Shown here: in pieces, positions 53,530 through 61,882 of the stretch
How positions within the stretch are numbered: the stretch's first letter is position 1
Layout of the letters: each line of letters begins with the position of its first letter
Position numbers and translations under genes: made by a program
The notes under the pieces: generated by a model
Database searches by the model: none
What the model was told of the DNA's origin: nothing
Seen by the model: the letters and a program-made list of their open reading frames with translations, nothing else
Source: an uncultured Isosphaeraceae bacterium
GTDB taxonomy: Bacteria > Planctomycetota > Planctomycetia > Isosphaerales > Isosphaeraceae
Reading direction: 5' to 3'
Length of the DNA stretch: 64,000 nucleotides
NCBI GenBank assembly: GCA_945957605.1
Contig: CAMFLR010000025.1
Coordinates: forward strand, 36,342 to 100,341

Positions 53530-53841
53530 TTACGATCGATCCGAGAAGATCAGCTTGCCTTCGATATCCACCGATGAGACCAGCCCAATCACGACGGCGT
53601 CGATCGGCAACTTTTCGGTCTCGGGGGTTAGACGCGCACTCGACCCCTGGCAGACGAGCACCATCTCGCCCAGGCCGGCGCCCAGGGTGTCGACGACCAC
53701 GAAGGAACGCCCGGTGGGAACGAGCTTGTCGCGCGACTTTTCATCGACGCGATAGGGCTCGACCATCAAGAGCTTGTGTCCGGTCATCGACGCCACTTTT
53801 TGCGTGGCCACCAAGTTACCGGTCACTCGTCCAACAAACAT
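53530..53841 (-). CDS. BMC-P (EutN/CcmL-type) pentamer shell protein, copy 3
   Basis: A 103-residue pentamer protein starting MFVGRVTGNLVATQKVASMT, the canonical N-terminus. GRSFVVVDTLGAGLGEMVLV and LPIDAVVIGLVSSVD complete the fold. It is the longest of the three BMC-P proteins and lies between the acetate kinase and aldehyde dehydrogenase genes. Confidence 0.92.
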   Translation of the reverse strand: MFVGRVTGNLVATQKVASMTGHKLLMVEPYRVDEKSRDKLVPTGRSFVVVDTLGAGLGEMVLVCQGSSARLTPETEKLPIDAVVIGLVSSVDIEGKLIFSDRS

Positions 53842-53865
53842 GGAGAGACGTTCCTCGGTAAGAGG

Positions 53866-55068
53866 TTAGCGCGACTTACCCGTGAGCAAGTCTTTGGCTT
53901 GACGTGCGACGACGATTTCCTCGTTGGTCGGCACCGTCCAAACCTGAACGCGCGAGCCTTGGGCTGACACCAGAGCTTCGCCCTTGGCGGTGTTGTTCTT
54001 CTCGGCGTCGAGCGTGATGCCGAACCATTCGAGGTTGCGACAAACGCCCGAGCGGATTCGCACCGAGTTTTCACCAATACCGCCGGTAAAAACGATGGCG
54101 TCGGCTCCGCCAAGCTCGACAAGATAAGCACCAAGGTAATGCCGAGTTGAAGAGATGAACACTTCAAGAGCCAGCTCGGCCTGAGCGTTGCCGTTCGCAG
54201 CCTCGGCTTCGATGTCGCGGAGGTCGCGGCCTGCACCACTAACTCCTTCGAGTCCGGAGTTGTTGGCCAGGGTGTCGAGGATTTCGTTGAGCGACTTGCC
54301 CGACGCCTTGAGGAGGGCAGGGAGGGCGAAGATGTCGAAATCACCGACGCGGTTGTTGTGCGGAAGCCCGGATTGCGGGCTCATGCCCAGGCTGCAGGCC
54401 TGCGACTTGCCGTCCTTGATGGCGCACAGCGAGGAGCTGCCGCCCAGGTGGCAGGAGATGATTTTGGCGTCGTTGCGGCCGAGAATTTCGGCCATACGCC
54501 CGGAGATGTAGCGATGGCTGGCGCCGTGGAAACCCCAGCGACGGATGCCGTAGACGGTGGCCCAGTGCTCCGGGATCGCGTAGCGCTGGTTGCATTCGGG
54601 CATCGTGCGGTGGAAGCCGGTTTCAAAGGCGGCCACCAGCGGCATGTCTGGGAATCGCTCCCCAAGCATGCGCATCGCTTTGATGTACGGCGGGTTGTGC
54701 GCGGGGGTGACGTCCGAAAACGCCTCCATCGCTTCGAGCACTTCGTCGGTTACAAGCTGGACGCCCGTAAGCGCCTTCGCGTGAACCGCTTTGAAGCCAA
54801 TCGCAGCGACGTCGCTCGCTTTCTCGAGCACGCCCACGGACTTGTCCGTAAGCTGCTCGAGGCACATTTTCACCGCTTCGCCGTGGTCGGCAACGGGCTG
54901 GACCATTTCGGCTTCGCCCTTGCCCGACTTCAGCTTCACCTTGGCCTGCGTGGAACCGATCCGCTCGACGGCCCCCTGGGCGAGCAGTGTTTCATGCCCG
55001 CCATCGGCAAGGTCGTAAAGCCGATACTTGAAGCTGGTGCTTCCAAGATTCGCAACGAGAATCTTCAT
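53866..55068 (-). CDS. ackA: Acetate/propionate-type kinase
   Basis: A 400-residue ASKHA-fold kinase of the acetate kinase family and of usual length. Signatures are ILVANLGSTSFKYRLYD (phosphate 1), RWGFHGASHRYISGRM and IVFTGGIGENSVRIRSG. It transfers phosphate from an acyl phosphate to ADP. In the BMC pathway it would take the product of PduL and return ATP outside or at the shell; no encapsulation peptide is seen. It is placed between BMC-H and BMC-P genes. Confidence 0.92.
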   Translation of the reverse strand: MKILVANLGSTSFKYRLYDLADGGHETLLAQGAVERIGSTQAKVKLKSGKGEAEMVQPVADHGEAVKMCLEQLTDKSVGVLEKASDVAAIGFKAVHAKALTGVQLVTDEVLEAMEAFSDVTPAHNPPYIKAMRMLGERFPDMPLVAAFETGFHRTMPECNQRYAIPEHWATVYGIRRWGFHGASHRYISGRMAEILGRNDAKIISCHLGGSSSLCAIKDGKSQACSLGMSPQSGLPHNNRVGDFDIFALPALLKASGKSLNEILDTLANNSGLEGVSGAGRDLRDIEAEAANGNAQAELALEVFISSTRHYLGAYLVELGGADAIVFTGGIGENSVRIRSGVCRNLEWFGITLDAEKNNTAKGEALVSAQGSRVQVWTVPTNEEIVVARQAKDLLTGKSR

Positions 55069-55092
55069 ATCAATCGGTTCCAGTATTCTCTA

Positions 55093-55389
55093 TTACTTCG
55101 AGCCGCTGAAGGTTTGGACGATCACGCTGCCGGGGCGAGGAATCACGTGGGCGGCCTTGAGCTGGCCGACGCGAGCCGCCGCTTCCGCGCCGGCTTCAAC
55201 CGCCGCGCGAACGCTGCTGACATCGCCACGGATCATCACGCTGACAAGGCCGCCATCGAGCTTGATCACGCTGCTTGCGAGTTGAACGCTCGCAGCCTTG
55301 AGCATCGCGTCGATCGCGTTGACCAGGCAAACCAAACCTTGCGTTTCGATCAGCCCGAGGGCCGATCCGCCGTTCGTACCTACGCTCAT
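55093..55389 (-). CDS. BMC-H hexamer shell protein with unusual pore loop
   Basis: A 98-residue hexameric shell protein: SALGLIETQGLVCLVNAIDA, the edge lysine in DAMLKAA, then RGDVSSVRAAVEAG and the conserved HVIPRP. The pore loop reads K43-L-D-G-G instead of the K-I-G-S-G of the third copy, placing an acid in or near the pore. It also has about nine extra N-terminal residues. It is the most divergent of the three BMC-H proteins. Confidence 0.9.
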   Translation of the reverse strand: MSVGTNGGSALGLIETQGLVCLVNAIDAMLKAASVQLASSVIKLDGGLVSVMIRGDVSSVRAAVEAGAEAAARVGQLKAAHVIPRPGSVIVQTFSGSK

Positions 55390-55425
55390 TGCTGAAACTC
55401 TCCTGAGTAATGGCCCTTGGGAGGA

Positions 55426-55704
55426 TTAGCCCAGGAAGGTCTTCAGAACGGCGGCGTCGGGACGGGGGATGACGTGGGCGCTGACGAGCTCGCCGACGCG
55501 GCTGGCCGATTCGGCACCAGCTTCAACGGCGGCGCGAACGCTGCCGACGTCGCCACGCACCATCGTGGTGATGTAAGCGGCGCCGATGCCAATGCGGCCG
55601 GCGAGGGTGACGTTCGCGGCCTTGAGCATCGCGTCGGTGGCTTCAACCATGCCGACGAGGCCCTTGGTTTCGATGAGGCCCAAAGCTTCTGTCGTGCTAG
55701 CCAT
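55426..55704 (-). CDS. BMC-H hexamer shell protein, copy 2
   Basis: A 92-residue canonical BMC-H protein: EALGLIETKGLVGMVEATDA, DAMLKAANV, VRGDVGSVRAAVEAG, HVIPRPDAAVLKTFLG. The pore loop is R37-I-G-I-G-A-A-Y, one of the common glycine-rich forms. Small size and composition fit the bulk facet protein. Confidence 0.95.
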   Translation of the reverse strand: MASTTEALGLIETKGLVGMVEATDAMLKAANVTLAGRIGIGAAYITTMVRGDVGSVRAAVEAGAESASRVGELVSAHVIPRPDAAVLKTFLG

Positions 55705-55725
55705 TGGAGTGAATTCCTCTCGAAA

Positions 55726-56049
55726 TTAGGCGCCGGTCTTCTTGTTGGCAGCGGGGGCGCTGGCCTTGGTGAAGGTGAGCACGCCGCCCAGGTCTTCATG
55801 CGGACGGGGGATCACCTGAACGCTGACGACTTCGCCGATCCGGCTGGCAGCCGCGGCACCCGCGTCAACCGCAGCTTTGACGGCAGCGACGTCGCCCGCG
55901 ACGAACGCGGTGACCAGGCCGCTACCGATCTTGTCCCAGCCGACGAGTTCGACATTCGCGGCCTTGAGCATCGCGTCGCTGGCCTCGACCAGAGCGACAA
56001 AACCCTTGCATTCGATCATTCCCAGCGCTTCGAGCGTCGCAGAGGCCAT
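55726..56049 (-). CDS. BMC-H hexamer shell protein, copy 3
   Basis: A 107-residue BMC-H protein: EALGMIECKGFVALVEASDA, DAMLKAANVELVGWDK, the standard pore loop K40-I-G-S-G, GDVAAVKAAVDAG and QVIPRPHEDLGGVL. A C-terminal tail of about 15 residues (KASAPAANKKTGA) is basic. It is the first shell gene after the phosphotransacylase. Confidence 0.95.
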   Translation of the reverse strand: MASATLEALGMIECKGFVALVEASDAMLKAANVELVGWDKIGSGLVTAFVAGDVAAVKAAVDAGAAAASRIGEVVSVQVIPRPHEDLGGVLTFTKASAPAANKKTGA

Positions 56050-56138
56050 GAAGCCCTCCCTCGGTCAGTTGTTGAAGTCGTTCAATCGCTTCCGTATTCA
56101 ATCTCGATCCGTTAACGTCCGCTGATTCGTTCTGATGC

Positions 56139-56831
56139 TTATGCCTTCACAAGCGACACCTTGGTCGCGTGCGTGAGGTCGCAGCAGTTGGCTTCGTCGG
56201 TGTCGATGTGCACTTCGAGCTTCCAGTCGGGATGCGTCCGCACGAGCAGACCTTCGAGCGTCGTCGGGCAGGGCCCTTCGACCTTGAGGTTCATGCGGTC
56301 GAGGTGCTTGACGCCGTAGTATTCGGCATCTTTCGGCCCCATGTGCACGTGCCGCTCAGCCCGGATGACGCCCTTCGACAGGACGATGCTTCCCTTGGGA
56401 CCGATGAGCAGGCAGCCAGGCGTGCCGTCGATATCGCCCGAAAGCTTGACGGGGATATCGATGCCCAGGCTAATCGAGTCGGTGAAGGCGAGTTCGAGCT
56501 GTGTGAATGAACGGCAAGGGCCGAGGATGCGGACGCCCGGAATCATTCGCTGGCGAGGGCCGACAACGGCGACGGTCTCGTTCGAGGCGAAGTCGGTCGC
56601 CTGGTAGAGGCTCTTCATCGGTGTGAGCTGATAGCCCTTACCGAAGAGGATGTCGACATCCTCTTGTTTAAGATGCGCGTGGCGGGCCGAGATGTTCACG
56701 ACGAGATTCGGGCGATAATCGTCGCGCGGGGCCGGAGCGGGGGCTTGCCCGTTCTTGCCCACGCGCTGTTCGATGATCGATCGAACCAGACGCTCCACCA
56801 ATGCTCTGTCGGGAGTGGCGAGACTGCTCAT
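56139..56831 (-). CDS. pduL: PduL-type phosphotransacylase, BMC cargo
   Basis: A 230-residue enzyme of the PduL family, unrelated to Pta. The zinc ligands are visible: H51-A-H53 in ISARHAHL, H161-V-H163 in ERHVHMGPKDA, and H208 in LEVHIDTDEAN. It swaps CoA for phosphate on the acyl group, regenerating CoA inside the compartment. The N-terminal helix RALVERLVRSIIEQRVG followed by a Pro/Ala linker is an encapsulation peptide. ATG 56831 overlaps the regulator stop by 4 bp; the frame open to 57044 is not coding. Confidence 0.92.
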   Translation of the reverse strand: MSSLATPDRALVERLVRSIIEQRVGKNGQAPAPAPRDDYRPNLVVNISARHAHLKQEDVDILFGKGYQLTPMKSLYQATDFASNETVAVVGPRQRMIPGVRILGPCRSFTQLELAFTDSISLGIDIPVKLSGDIDGTPGCLLIGPKGSIVLSKGVIRAERHVHMGPKDAEYYGVKHLDRMNLKVEGPCPTTLEGLLVRTHPDWKLEVHIDTDEANCCDLTHATKVSLVKA

Positions 56832-57697
56832 GAGACTGTCCTGGCGGCTCCGTTGAGGCGCGATTGGCCGGGGTTGGGTTCGTTGATGGACGAGTTTAGG
56901 TTTGCGTTCAAGGGGGGAAGCGTCGTCGGATCGAGCTCGAGCGGCGCGATGCAAACTCGCACACCTGCCTCTTGCAATAGCGGGCGAAAATCCTGCGGTA
57001 AACCAGGATCGACCACGAGCGTGTCGATCGCGCTCAGGTCGCAAAGCTTCGAGAGTGATTGGCGGCCGAACTTGGTGTGATCGGCAACGATGATGACTTC
57101 CTGCGCGGAGGCCATCATCTGCCGTTCGGTTTCCACCAGCAGCACGTTTGAGTTGTAAACGCCGTCTGCCACCAAACCGCCAGCCCCCAGAATCGACTTG
57201 CGGACGCGAATGCCTCGCATCATATCGACCGCGAGCGGGCCCATTGCCACACCGGTGCGCGGCGAAACATACCCGCCGATCAGCACGATATCGGCTTGCT
57301 TGTTCGACGACATGAGGTTGGCGATTGGGATGCTATTCGTGACGACCTGAACCGGCCGGCCGAGCAGGGCGCGGGCGACTTCAAATGTCGTAGTGCCACC
57401 GTCGAGCAAAACCGTGTCGCCATCGTCGACGAGTTCGGCGGCAGTGCGGCCGATTGCTCGTTTCTCAGGTGCGGCGGTTTGAATGCGATCCTCGTGAGCC
57501 GGCATCGCGCGAACATCGGCCGAAATCACTGCGCCACCGTGGGTTCGCTTGATCGAACCCGAGGCGTCGAGCGATTCGAGATCCCGTCGTACCGTGCTTT
57601 CGGAGACGCCGAGGTGGCGCACGAGCTCTTCGAGAGTCGCGAACCCGCGACTCGCAATGAGTTCGAGCAACAGCCGACGACGCGGTTCGGCGAGCAT
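56828..57697 (-). CDS. DeoR/GlpR-family transcriptional regulator of the BMC operon
   Basis: A 289-residue regulator. The N-terminal winged HTH (EPRRRLLLELIASRGFATLE, then SESTVRRDLESLD and IKRTHGGAV) is the DeoR signature. The rest is the DeoR sensor domain (DTVLLDGGTTTFEVARAL, VVTNSIPIANLM, ADHTKFGRQS), which binds phosphorylated sugars in this family. It heads the operon, so it probably represses it until fuculose/rhamnulose phosphate or a downstream sugar appears. ATG 57697 is preferred; GTG 57748 extends the frame by 17 residues. Confidence 0.9.
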   Translation of the reverse strand: MLAEPRRRLLLELIASRGFATLEELVRHLGVSESTVRRDLESLDASGSIKRTHGGAVISADVRAMPAHEDRIQTAAPEKRAIGRTAAELVDDGDTVLLDGGTTTFEVARALLGRPVQVVTNSIPIANLMSSNKQADIVLIGGYVSPRTGVAMGPLAVDMMRGIRVRKSILGAGGLVADGVYNSNVLLVETERQMMASAQEVIIVADHTKFGRQSLSKLCDLSAIDTLVVDPGLPQDFRPLLQEAGVRVCIAPLELDPTTLPPLNANLNSSINEPNPGQSRLNGAARTVS

Positions 57698-57751
57698 GTT
57701 ACGGCTTTCTGACGGTAAGAGTGCACGACCTATCAACCGATTATTCACGAT

Positions 57752-57813
57752 CCGTCAGAACCTGTCAATTATCTGCCGAATATTCAGTCAAAATCTGTCA
57801 TCGAATTTGACAG
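57752..57813. promoter_or_regulatory. Candidate operator repeats upstream of the BMC regulator
   Basis: CTGTCA occurs at 57762-57767 and 57795-57800, 33 bp apart (about three helical turns). The second copy forms an inverted repeat with TGACAG at 57808-57813 across a 7-bp spacer. Related CGTCAG and CAGTCA words lie at 57754 and 57785. The region is AT-rich and directly precedes the DeoR start, and it also lies between divergent genes. Confidence 0.5.
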
Positions 57814-57895
57814 TACGTCGAGGAGCTTTACAACGGCAAGGCCGCGTTACAATAAAAAGGCGGAAAATCGTGGGTCGAACGAGGTGAGGCGAGCG

Positions 57896-58732
57896 ATGCC
57901 GGAGTTACCTGAAGTCGAGACGATGGTGCGTGGGTTGCGACCTGCGCTTGCGGGGCAAACGCTGGGAAAACTGGTAGTTCACGACCCGTTCTTACTTCAA
58001 GGTTGCACGAAAGGGGGGCTCGAACGCCGAGGCAGGGGGGCGAAAGTCACGGATGTGGAGAGGCGCGGTAAGTGGGTCACGATTGCGCTTGCTGGTGACC
58101 GTGGCTTTATCGTCATTCAACCGCGCATGACGGGAGGATTTTGGCTGGTTTCGCCCGAACGTCTCGACCACGTGCGCATGACGTTTCACATCGAGGGGTC
58201 GGATAAGACTATCTGGTTCTGCGATACGCGCCGCCTGGGCAAAATCGCCTGGTATGCCTCACCAGAAGACGCGTCGACCGCTTTTGATAAGTCGCACGGT
58301 CCAGATGCCTTGAAAATCGAAGTCGATGTTCTTTTCGACCGATTGACGAAAACCTCGCGTGCCGTGAAACCAGCACTGCTCGACCAGAAAATCCTCGCAG
58401 GCGTGGGCAATATCTACGCGGATGAGACGCTCTTCGTCGCGCGGATTCACCCCGAGCGGCCGGCGTCGAGCTTGAGTCGCGATGAGGTGGGCCGAATCCA
58501 TGCGGCGGTCAAGGACGTGCTCAATCGCGCGATTTTGGCGGAAGGATCGAGCTTCGACGCCGGTTATCGTACTGTGCTCGGGCTCGAAGGCGGATTCTTG
58601 GCTGAAAACGCGATGTACGGCCACGGTGGCGAACCGTGCAAGGTTTGCGGGACGACCGTTGTGAAAACCAAGATTGCCGGTCTGATCGGCCGCCCCACGC
58701 ATTTTTGCCCGACGTGTCAGCCCCGCTCTTGA
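57896..58732 (+). CDS. mutM: Formamidopyrimidine-DNA glycosylase
   Basis: A 278-residue base-excision repair enzyme that removes 8-oxoguanine and other oxidised purines. It has the N-terminal catalytic Pro and Glu in MPELPEVETMVRGL, and the helix-two-turn-helix GVGNIYADETLF. The C-terminal zinc finger has CKVC and CPTC pairs. ATG 57896 gives the exact family start after removal of methionine, with GAGG upstream. Its gene is divergent from the BMC operon and not part of it. Confidence 0.95.
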   Translation: MPELPEVETMVRGLRPALAGQTLGKLVVHDPFLLQGCTKGGLERRGRGAKVTDVERRGKWVTIALAGDRGFIVIQPRMTGGFWLVSPERLDHVRMTFHIEGSDKTIWFCDTRRLGKIAWYASPEDASTAFDKSHGPDALKIEVDVLFDRLTKTSRAVKPALLDQKILAGVGNIYADETLFVARIHPERPASSLSRDEVGRIHAAVKDVLNRAILAEGSSFDAGYRTVLGLEGGFLAENAMYGHGGEPCKVCGTTVVKTKIAGLIGRPTHFCPTCQPRS

Positions 58733-58784
58733 ACGAGATTTTGTCTCAAGTTCAACATGACTGAAAACGTTGGAGGCCGATGCG

Positions 58785-59480
58785 ATGGATCACGAAGAAA
58801 TGATGCTCCAACGTTGGAAAGCGGCCGTGAATGATACGTCGCGAGAAGCATGGACAGCCGAGCACATGGCGGGATTTTTTCAGTATTTCCGACCAGATGG
58901 CGCGGGTTTAGAAAAGGTATTTGAGGATGTCGAAGGCGGCGATGAAATCGTTGCACGACTCTTAGAAATCTATGAGGCGACGTCTGCCGGATCGACAAGT
59001 GAAACTGAGGAAGACGGTTACTTCGTCGTAAGGAACCCGAGTCCTATTCACGCAGCGCGGGCGGAAGAATTGGTGCGGCGGCACCGCGACTTTGTCGCAG
59101 CGATGGCGCGTGTTTTGGGTCGCGATGAAGATGCCTCTGCGCTGGAATGCTCGCTAAGCGTTGAAGTCACCGAAGGCGAGGCCCCTTGGCCGCCGGATGA
59201 AGACGATCCCGAAACGGCAGTCTATGAAACCATCGGCGATTTCATGCGATCTTTGATTCCGCGGGAAAGCGACGCTTCGCTCATGGAAGAAGCGTTTTAT
59301 ACGATCGCTTGCGACTACAACCTTCAGTATTACTGTCTCTGGCCACTCTACCGCGAAGAGTCGACCATTGAAGAGCCGTTCAAGCCGTACGTCGATCTGT
59401 GGAAGCACGGCGTCACTTTTCGATTCGAGGGCTTCGAATCGATCCGTGTGTTTGTTCCGGAAGGCAAGCTATTACATTGA
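58785..59480 (+). CDS. Uncharacterised acidic protein
   Basis: A 231-residue soluble protein rich in Asp and Glu (EDVEGGDEIVARLLEIYEAT, WPPDEDDPETAVYE). It is likely helical in its first half. No family was recognised and there is no signal peptide. ATG 58785 has GGAGG upstream at 8-nt spacing. A terminator hairpin follows immediately. Confidence 0.6.
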   Translation: MDHEEMMLQRWKAAVNDTSREAWTAEHMAGFFQYFRPDGAGLEKVFEDVEGGDEIVARLLEIYEATSAGSTSETEEDGYFVVRNPSPIHAARAEELVRRHRDFVAAMARVLGRDEDASALECSLSVEVTEGEAPWPPDEDDPETAVYETIGDFMRSLIPRESDASLMEEAFYTIACDYNLQYYCLWPLYREESTIEEPFKPYVDLWKHGVTFRFEGFESIRVFVPEGKLLH

Positions 59481-59503
59481 GGCTTCGATTTGAACCAGTG
59501 TAA

Positions 59504-59532
59504 TTCGCAGACGTCGACGAAAGACGTCTGCG
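59504..59532. terminator. Bidirectional terminator between convergent genes
   Basis: An 11-bp stem (core CGCAGACGTC/GACGTCTGCG at 59505-59514 and 59522-59531) with a 7-nt loop. It lies midway between the stops at 59480 and 59561 and has T/A-rich flanks on both sides. Confidence 0.7.
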
Positions 59533-59560
59533 ATTTGAATTTCTTCAGAGACGAGTTCGC

Positions 59561-60442
59561 TCAGACTGGATCAAAGACCAAACCCTGATCGGTGATCCGA
59601 TAAGGATGAATCGCGTCGGAGCAGGCGCTGCCGCGATGCTTGGGAATGTAGAGCGCACGCCCCAGCCGACCTGACTCTTTCGTACGCCCCATCAAAATGA
59701 TCGTGTTGGCGTTCGAGAAAATGTCGCCTTCATTGATGGGAAGCGTCAACATGTCGTCAAGCATAACGTGTGGGGTTGTGTAGAGATAGAGGCAGCCGAT
59801 CTTGGTGAAGTCGTACGGGTGCGCGGCGACTTTCTCTTCGTTCGCGCGATAACGTTCGCGGAACAATTCACGTGCGGCCCACTGGTCTTCCTTGCGCAAG
59901 ACTTGATGATAAAGGTATTCGAAGAACTCGAACTGAATTGATTCGGAGAAACGTTCGGTCGGCTCGATGCCGTCGACGACAACCCGCTTCACACCTCGAA
60001 CGAACTGGCTGTAGAAGAACTCGACCGACTTGCGGAGCACACGCGCAAGGTCAGTCTTCCAGGCGTGCCAGTCCTCGGGATCGAGGTCGCGCCTGGTTAC
60101 GCGACGGCCGGCGCGGGCGAAGGGGTGGAAGTAGTCGCCACGGAGTTCCGAGAGATTCCAAACACTTTCGGGGTCGGGAGTCGATTCCGAGGGATATTCG
60201 TTGATGATCCAGTTGAAGAGCGATTTGGCGTACTCGGCGTGGTTCTGGGCGTCGCCGCGGCTGGTGAGGTCGCAAAGGACGCCACGCTTGCCGTCGGCGG
60301 TTTGCCCTTGGTTGGCCCAGGTCAGGCCGAGCTGGGTTTTGCCGACGCCTGTTGCGCCTGCGATAACAGTGAGTGTGCCGGGGATGAGGCCGCCGCCCAG
60401 GAACTGGTCGAGCGCCGGGATTCCAAAACCTTGTCGCGACAT
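59561..60442 (-). CDS. KaiC-like RecA-superfamily ATPase
   Basis: A 293-residue protein with a single KaiC/RadA-type ATPase domain. It starts MSRQGFGIPALDQFLGGGLI, followed by Walker A GATGVGKT (about 29-36) and a likely Walker B in GVKRVVVDGIEP. GLTWANQGQTADGKRGVLCD is the usual segment after Walker A. The full KaiC has two such domains, so this is a single-domain relative. Such proteins act in signalling or regulation; the partner is unknown. No kinase or clock genes are nearby. Confidence 0.8.
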   Translation of the reverse strand: MSRQGFGIPALDQFLGGGLIPGTLTVIAGATGVGKTQLGLTWANQGQTADGKRGVLCDLTSRGDAQNHAEYAKSLFNWIINEYPSESTPDPESVWNLSELRGDYFHPFARAGRRVTRRDLDPEDWHAWKTDLARVLRKSVEFFYSQFVRGVKRVVVDGIEPTERFSESIQFEFFEYLYHQVLRKEDQWAARELFRERYRANEEKVAAHPYDFTKIGCLYLYTTPHVMLDDMLTLPINEGDIFSNANTIILMGRTKESGRLGRALYIPKHRGSACSDAIHPYRITDQGLVFDPV

Positions 60443-60624
60443 GCTGTTCTCTGGGGCTGGCCTGCGATAGTTGACGAAGGCAAAATCACGCTAACGCCAT
60501 CGCGCTCGCGGGGATAACATGGTAGGCAACCGCCTCCACACGACACAAGATCGACCGCGGGAGTTCGAGGATTTGAAGTCCACCGGTCGAGATGAAGCCG
60601 AGGCGGGCCGGTGCAGGTGACGCG

Positions 60625-61290
60625 ATGAATCGTTCAGCAGGAATAGATTCCGAAGATCCTGAAAAAGACCTCACGTTTGTCACGAATCGTAAGCGCGTCT
60701 GGTTGAAATGGACCGTGCGTGTGATCGTGCTCGTTTGCATTGCGTGGGGTGTTTTTCTTGTCTTCATGTTGCAAGAGTTGCGGCGCGATCGGAACGCTGT
60801 GACATTTCAATCGTCGAATGGACCGAACTGGGCATCGTACGAAATCCCTGGCGTCAACCGGCCGCAGACGATCAGCGTGCATGATGCCACGGCAAAGATT
60901 GGCGACGACGAGCAGATATTCGGCGTTGTGGTGAACGGTAAGTCGCGTGCATATCGCGTGGAGACAATGCGCGACAAGCTTTCGCATATCGTCAACGATG
61001 TCGTCGGCAACGAGGCGGTTACCGTTTCATACTGCGATCTCTCGCAATGTGTGCGGGTTTATCACGACGCGAAGAGCGCAGAGCCGTTATCGGTTTCGGT
61101 TGCGGGTTTGCTCGATGGCGAGATGGTTGTCATGGTCGGCGGCGTGAGGTATGTTCATAAGACGAACGAGCCGCTGCGGCCGCTGGAATCACCTCCACCG
61201 CTGCCGTTCGACCAGCTTGTGCCTGTGCGCATGAGCTGGAAAGAGTGGCGAACACTTCATCCTAAGACCGACATCTACATCGGTCAGTAG
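60625..61290 (+). CDS. Membrane-anchored DUF3179 protein
   Basis: A 221-residue protein with one N-terminal membrane helix (WTVRVIVLVCIAWGVFLVFM). A periplasmic DUF3179-type domain follows, with the marks DDEQIFGVVVNGKSRAYRV, HIVNDVVGNEAVTVSYCD and a C-terminal WKEWRTLHPKT. Function is unknown; the family is common in Planctomycetota. ATG 60625 is chosen because it precedes the charged cytoplasmic tail. Confidence 0.85.
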   Translation: MNRSAGIDSEDPEKDLTFVTNRKRVWLKWTVRVIVLVCIAWGVFLVFMLQELRRDRNAVTFQSSNGPNWASYEIPGVNRPQTISVHDATAKIGDDEQIFGVVVNGKSRAYRVETMRDKLSHIVNDVVGNEAVTVSYCDLSQCVRVYHDAKSAEPLSVSVAGLLDGEMVVMVGGVRYVHKTNEPLRPLESPPPLPFDQLVPVRMSWKEWRTLHPKTDIYIGQ

Positions 61291-61417
61291 GCGATCAACG
61301 AACAAACCGCGCCTAATGGATTCGGGCAACTCATTTTGCCTGGCGAATAGGTTGCAATCTGTTCGATCGCTTCATTTCAACTCATCACAGAACAGCGCGA
61401 GAGGAGCGAACCCAGCG

Positions 61418-61789
61418 ATGAATCGTCACCATTTCCGCGCGGGATGGGCGGGCGTTCTTGGAACGCTCATACTGACAGGCTGCGATAGCACGCCTGCCGC
61501 CGACAAGTCGACGACCGAAGCCAAGGTTGCGGGATCGGTCACGGTGAAGGGCGCCCGAATGTCGGGTGGCGAGGTGGTCTTCACTCCCGTCGGCGGTGCG
61601 CGCGAAACTGGTGGTTCGCGCACGGTGCCCGTGAAGTTCGACGGGTCGTACGAGGTGACGACGCTCGTCGGCAAGAACGACGTGCGGATTCAGGGTGCAG
61701 TGCTCAAGAAAGAGCCGACGCTGGGCTATGTGACGAAAACGGTCGATGTGCAACCGTCCGGAACTGTCGCGCATCTCGAGTTTCCTTGA
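61418..61789 (+). CDS. Small lipoprotein with a carboxypeptidase-regulatory-like domain
   Basis: A 123-residue lipoprotein. The lipobox LILTGC puts the lipidated cysteine at residue 22. The mature domain has VAGSVTVKGARMSGGEVVFT and the later KFDGSYEVTTLVGKNDVRIQ, the pattern of the small planctomycete proteins that resemble carboxypeptidase regulatory domains. Function unknown. GAGAGGAG upstream of ATG 61418 supports the start. It converges with the DUF1559 gene. Confidence 0.8.
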   Translation: MNRHHFRAGWAGVLGTLILTGCDSTPAADKSTTEAKVAGSVTVKGARMSGGEVVFTPVGGARETGGSRTVPVKFDGSYEVTTLVGKNDVRIQGAVLKKEPTLGYVTKTVDVQPSGTVAHLEFP

Positions 61790-61816
61790 AATAAAGCAAC
61801 GCCGGTTCGAAAAATA

Positions 61817-61846
61817 AAGAGGCTCGCCCCGTGGGACGAGCCTCTT
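61817..61846 (-). terminator. Terminator of the DUF1559 gene
   Basis: A perfect 10-bp stem (61817-61826 and 61837-61846). The minus-strand transcript continues into TTTATTTTT, a good rho-independent terminator. On the plus strand the T-tract is weak. Confidence 0.85.
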
Positions 61847-61882
61847 CGCATTGAACAAGACAAGAATCTCGGCCGACGCACT

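Noticed and set aside
58720..58758. Weak bulged hairpin overlapping the mutM stop
   Set aside because: The stem is interrupted by a two-base bulge and no T-tract follows.
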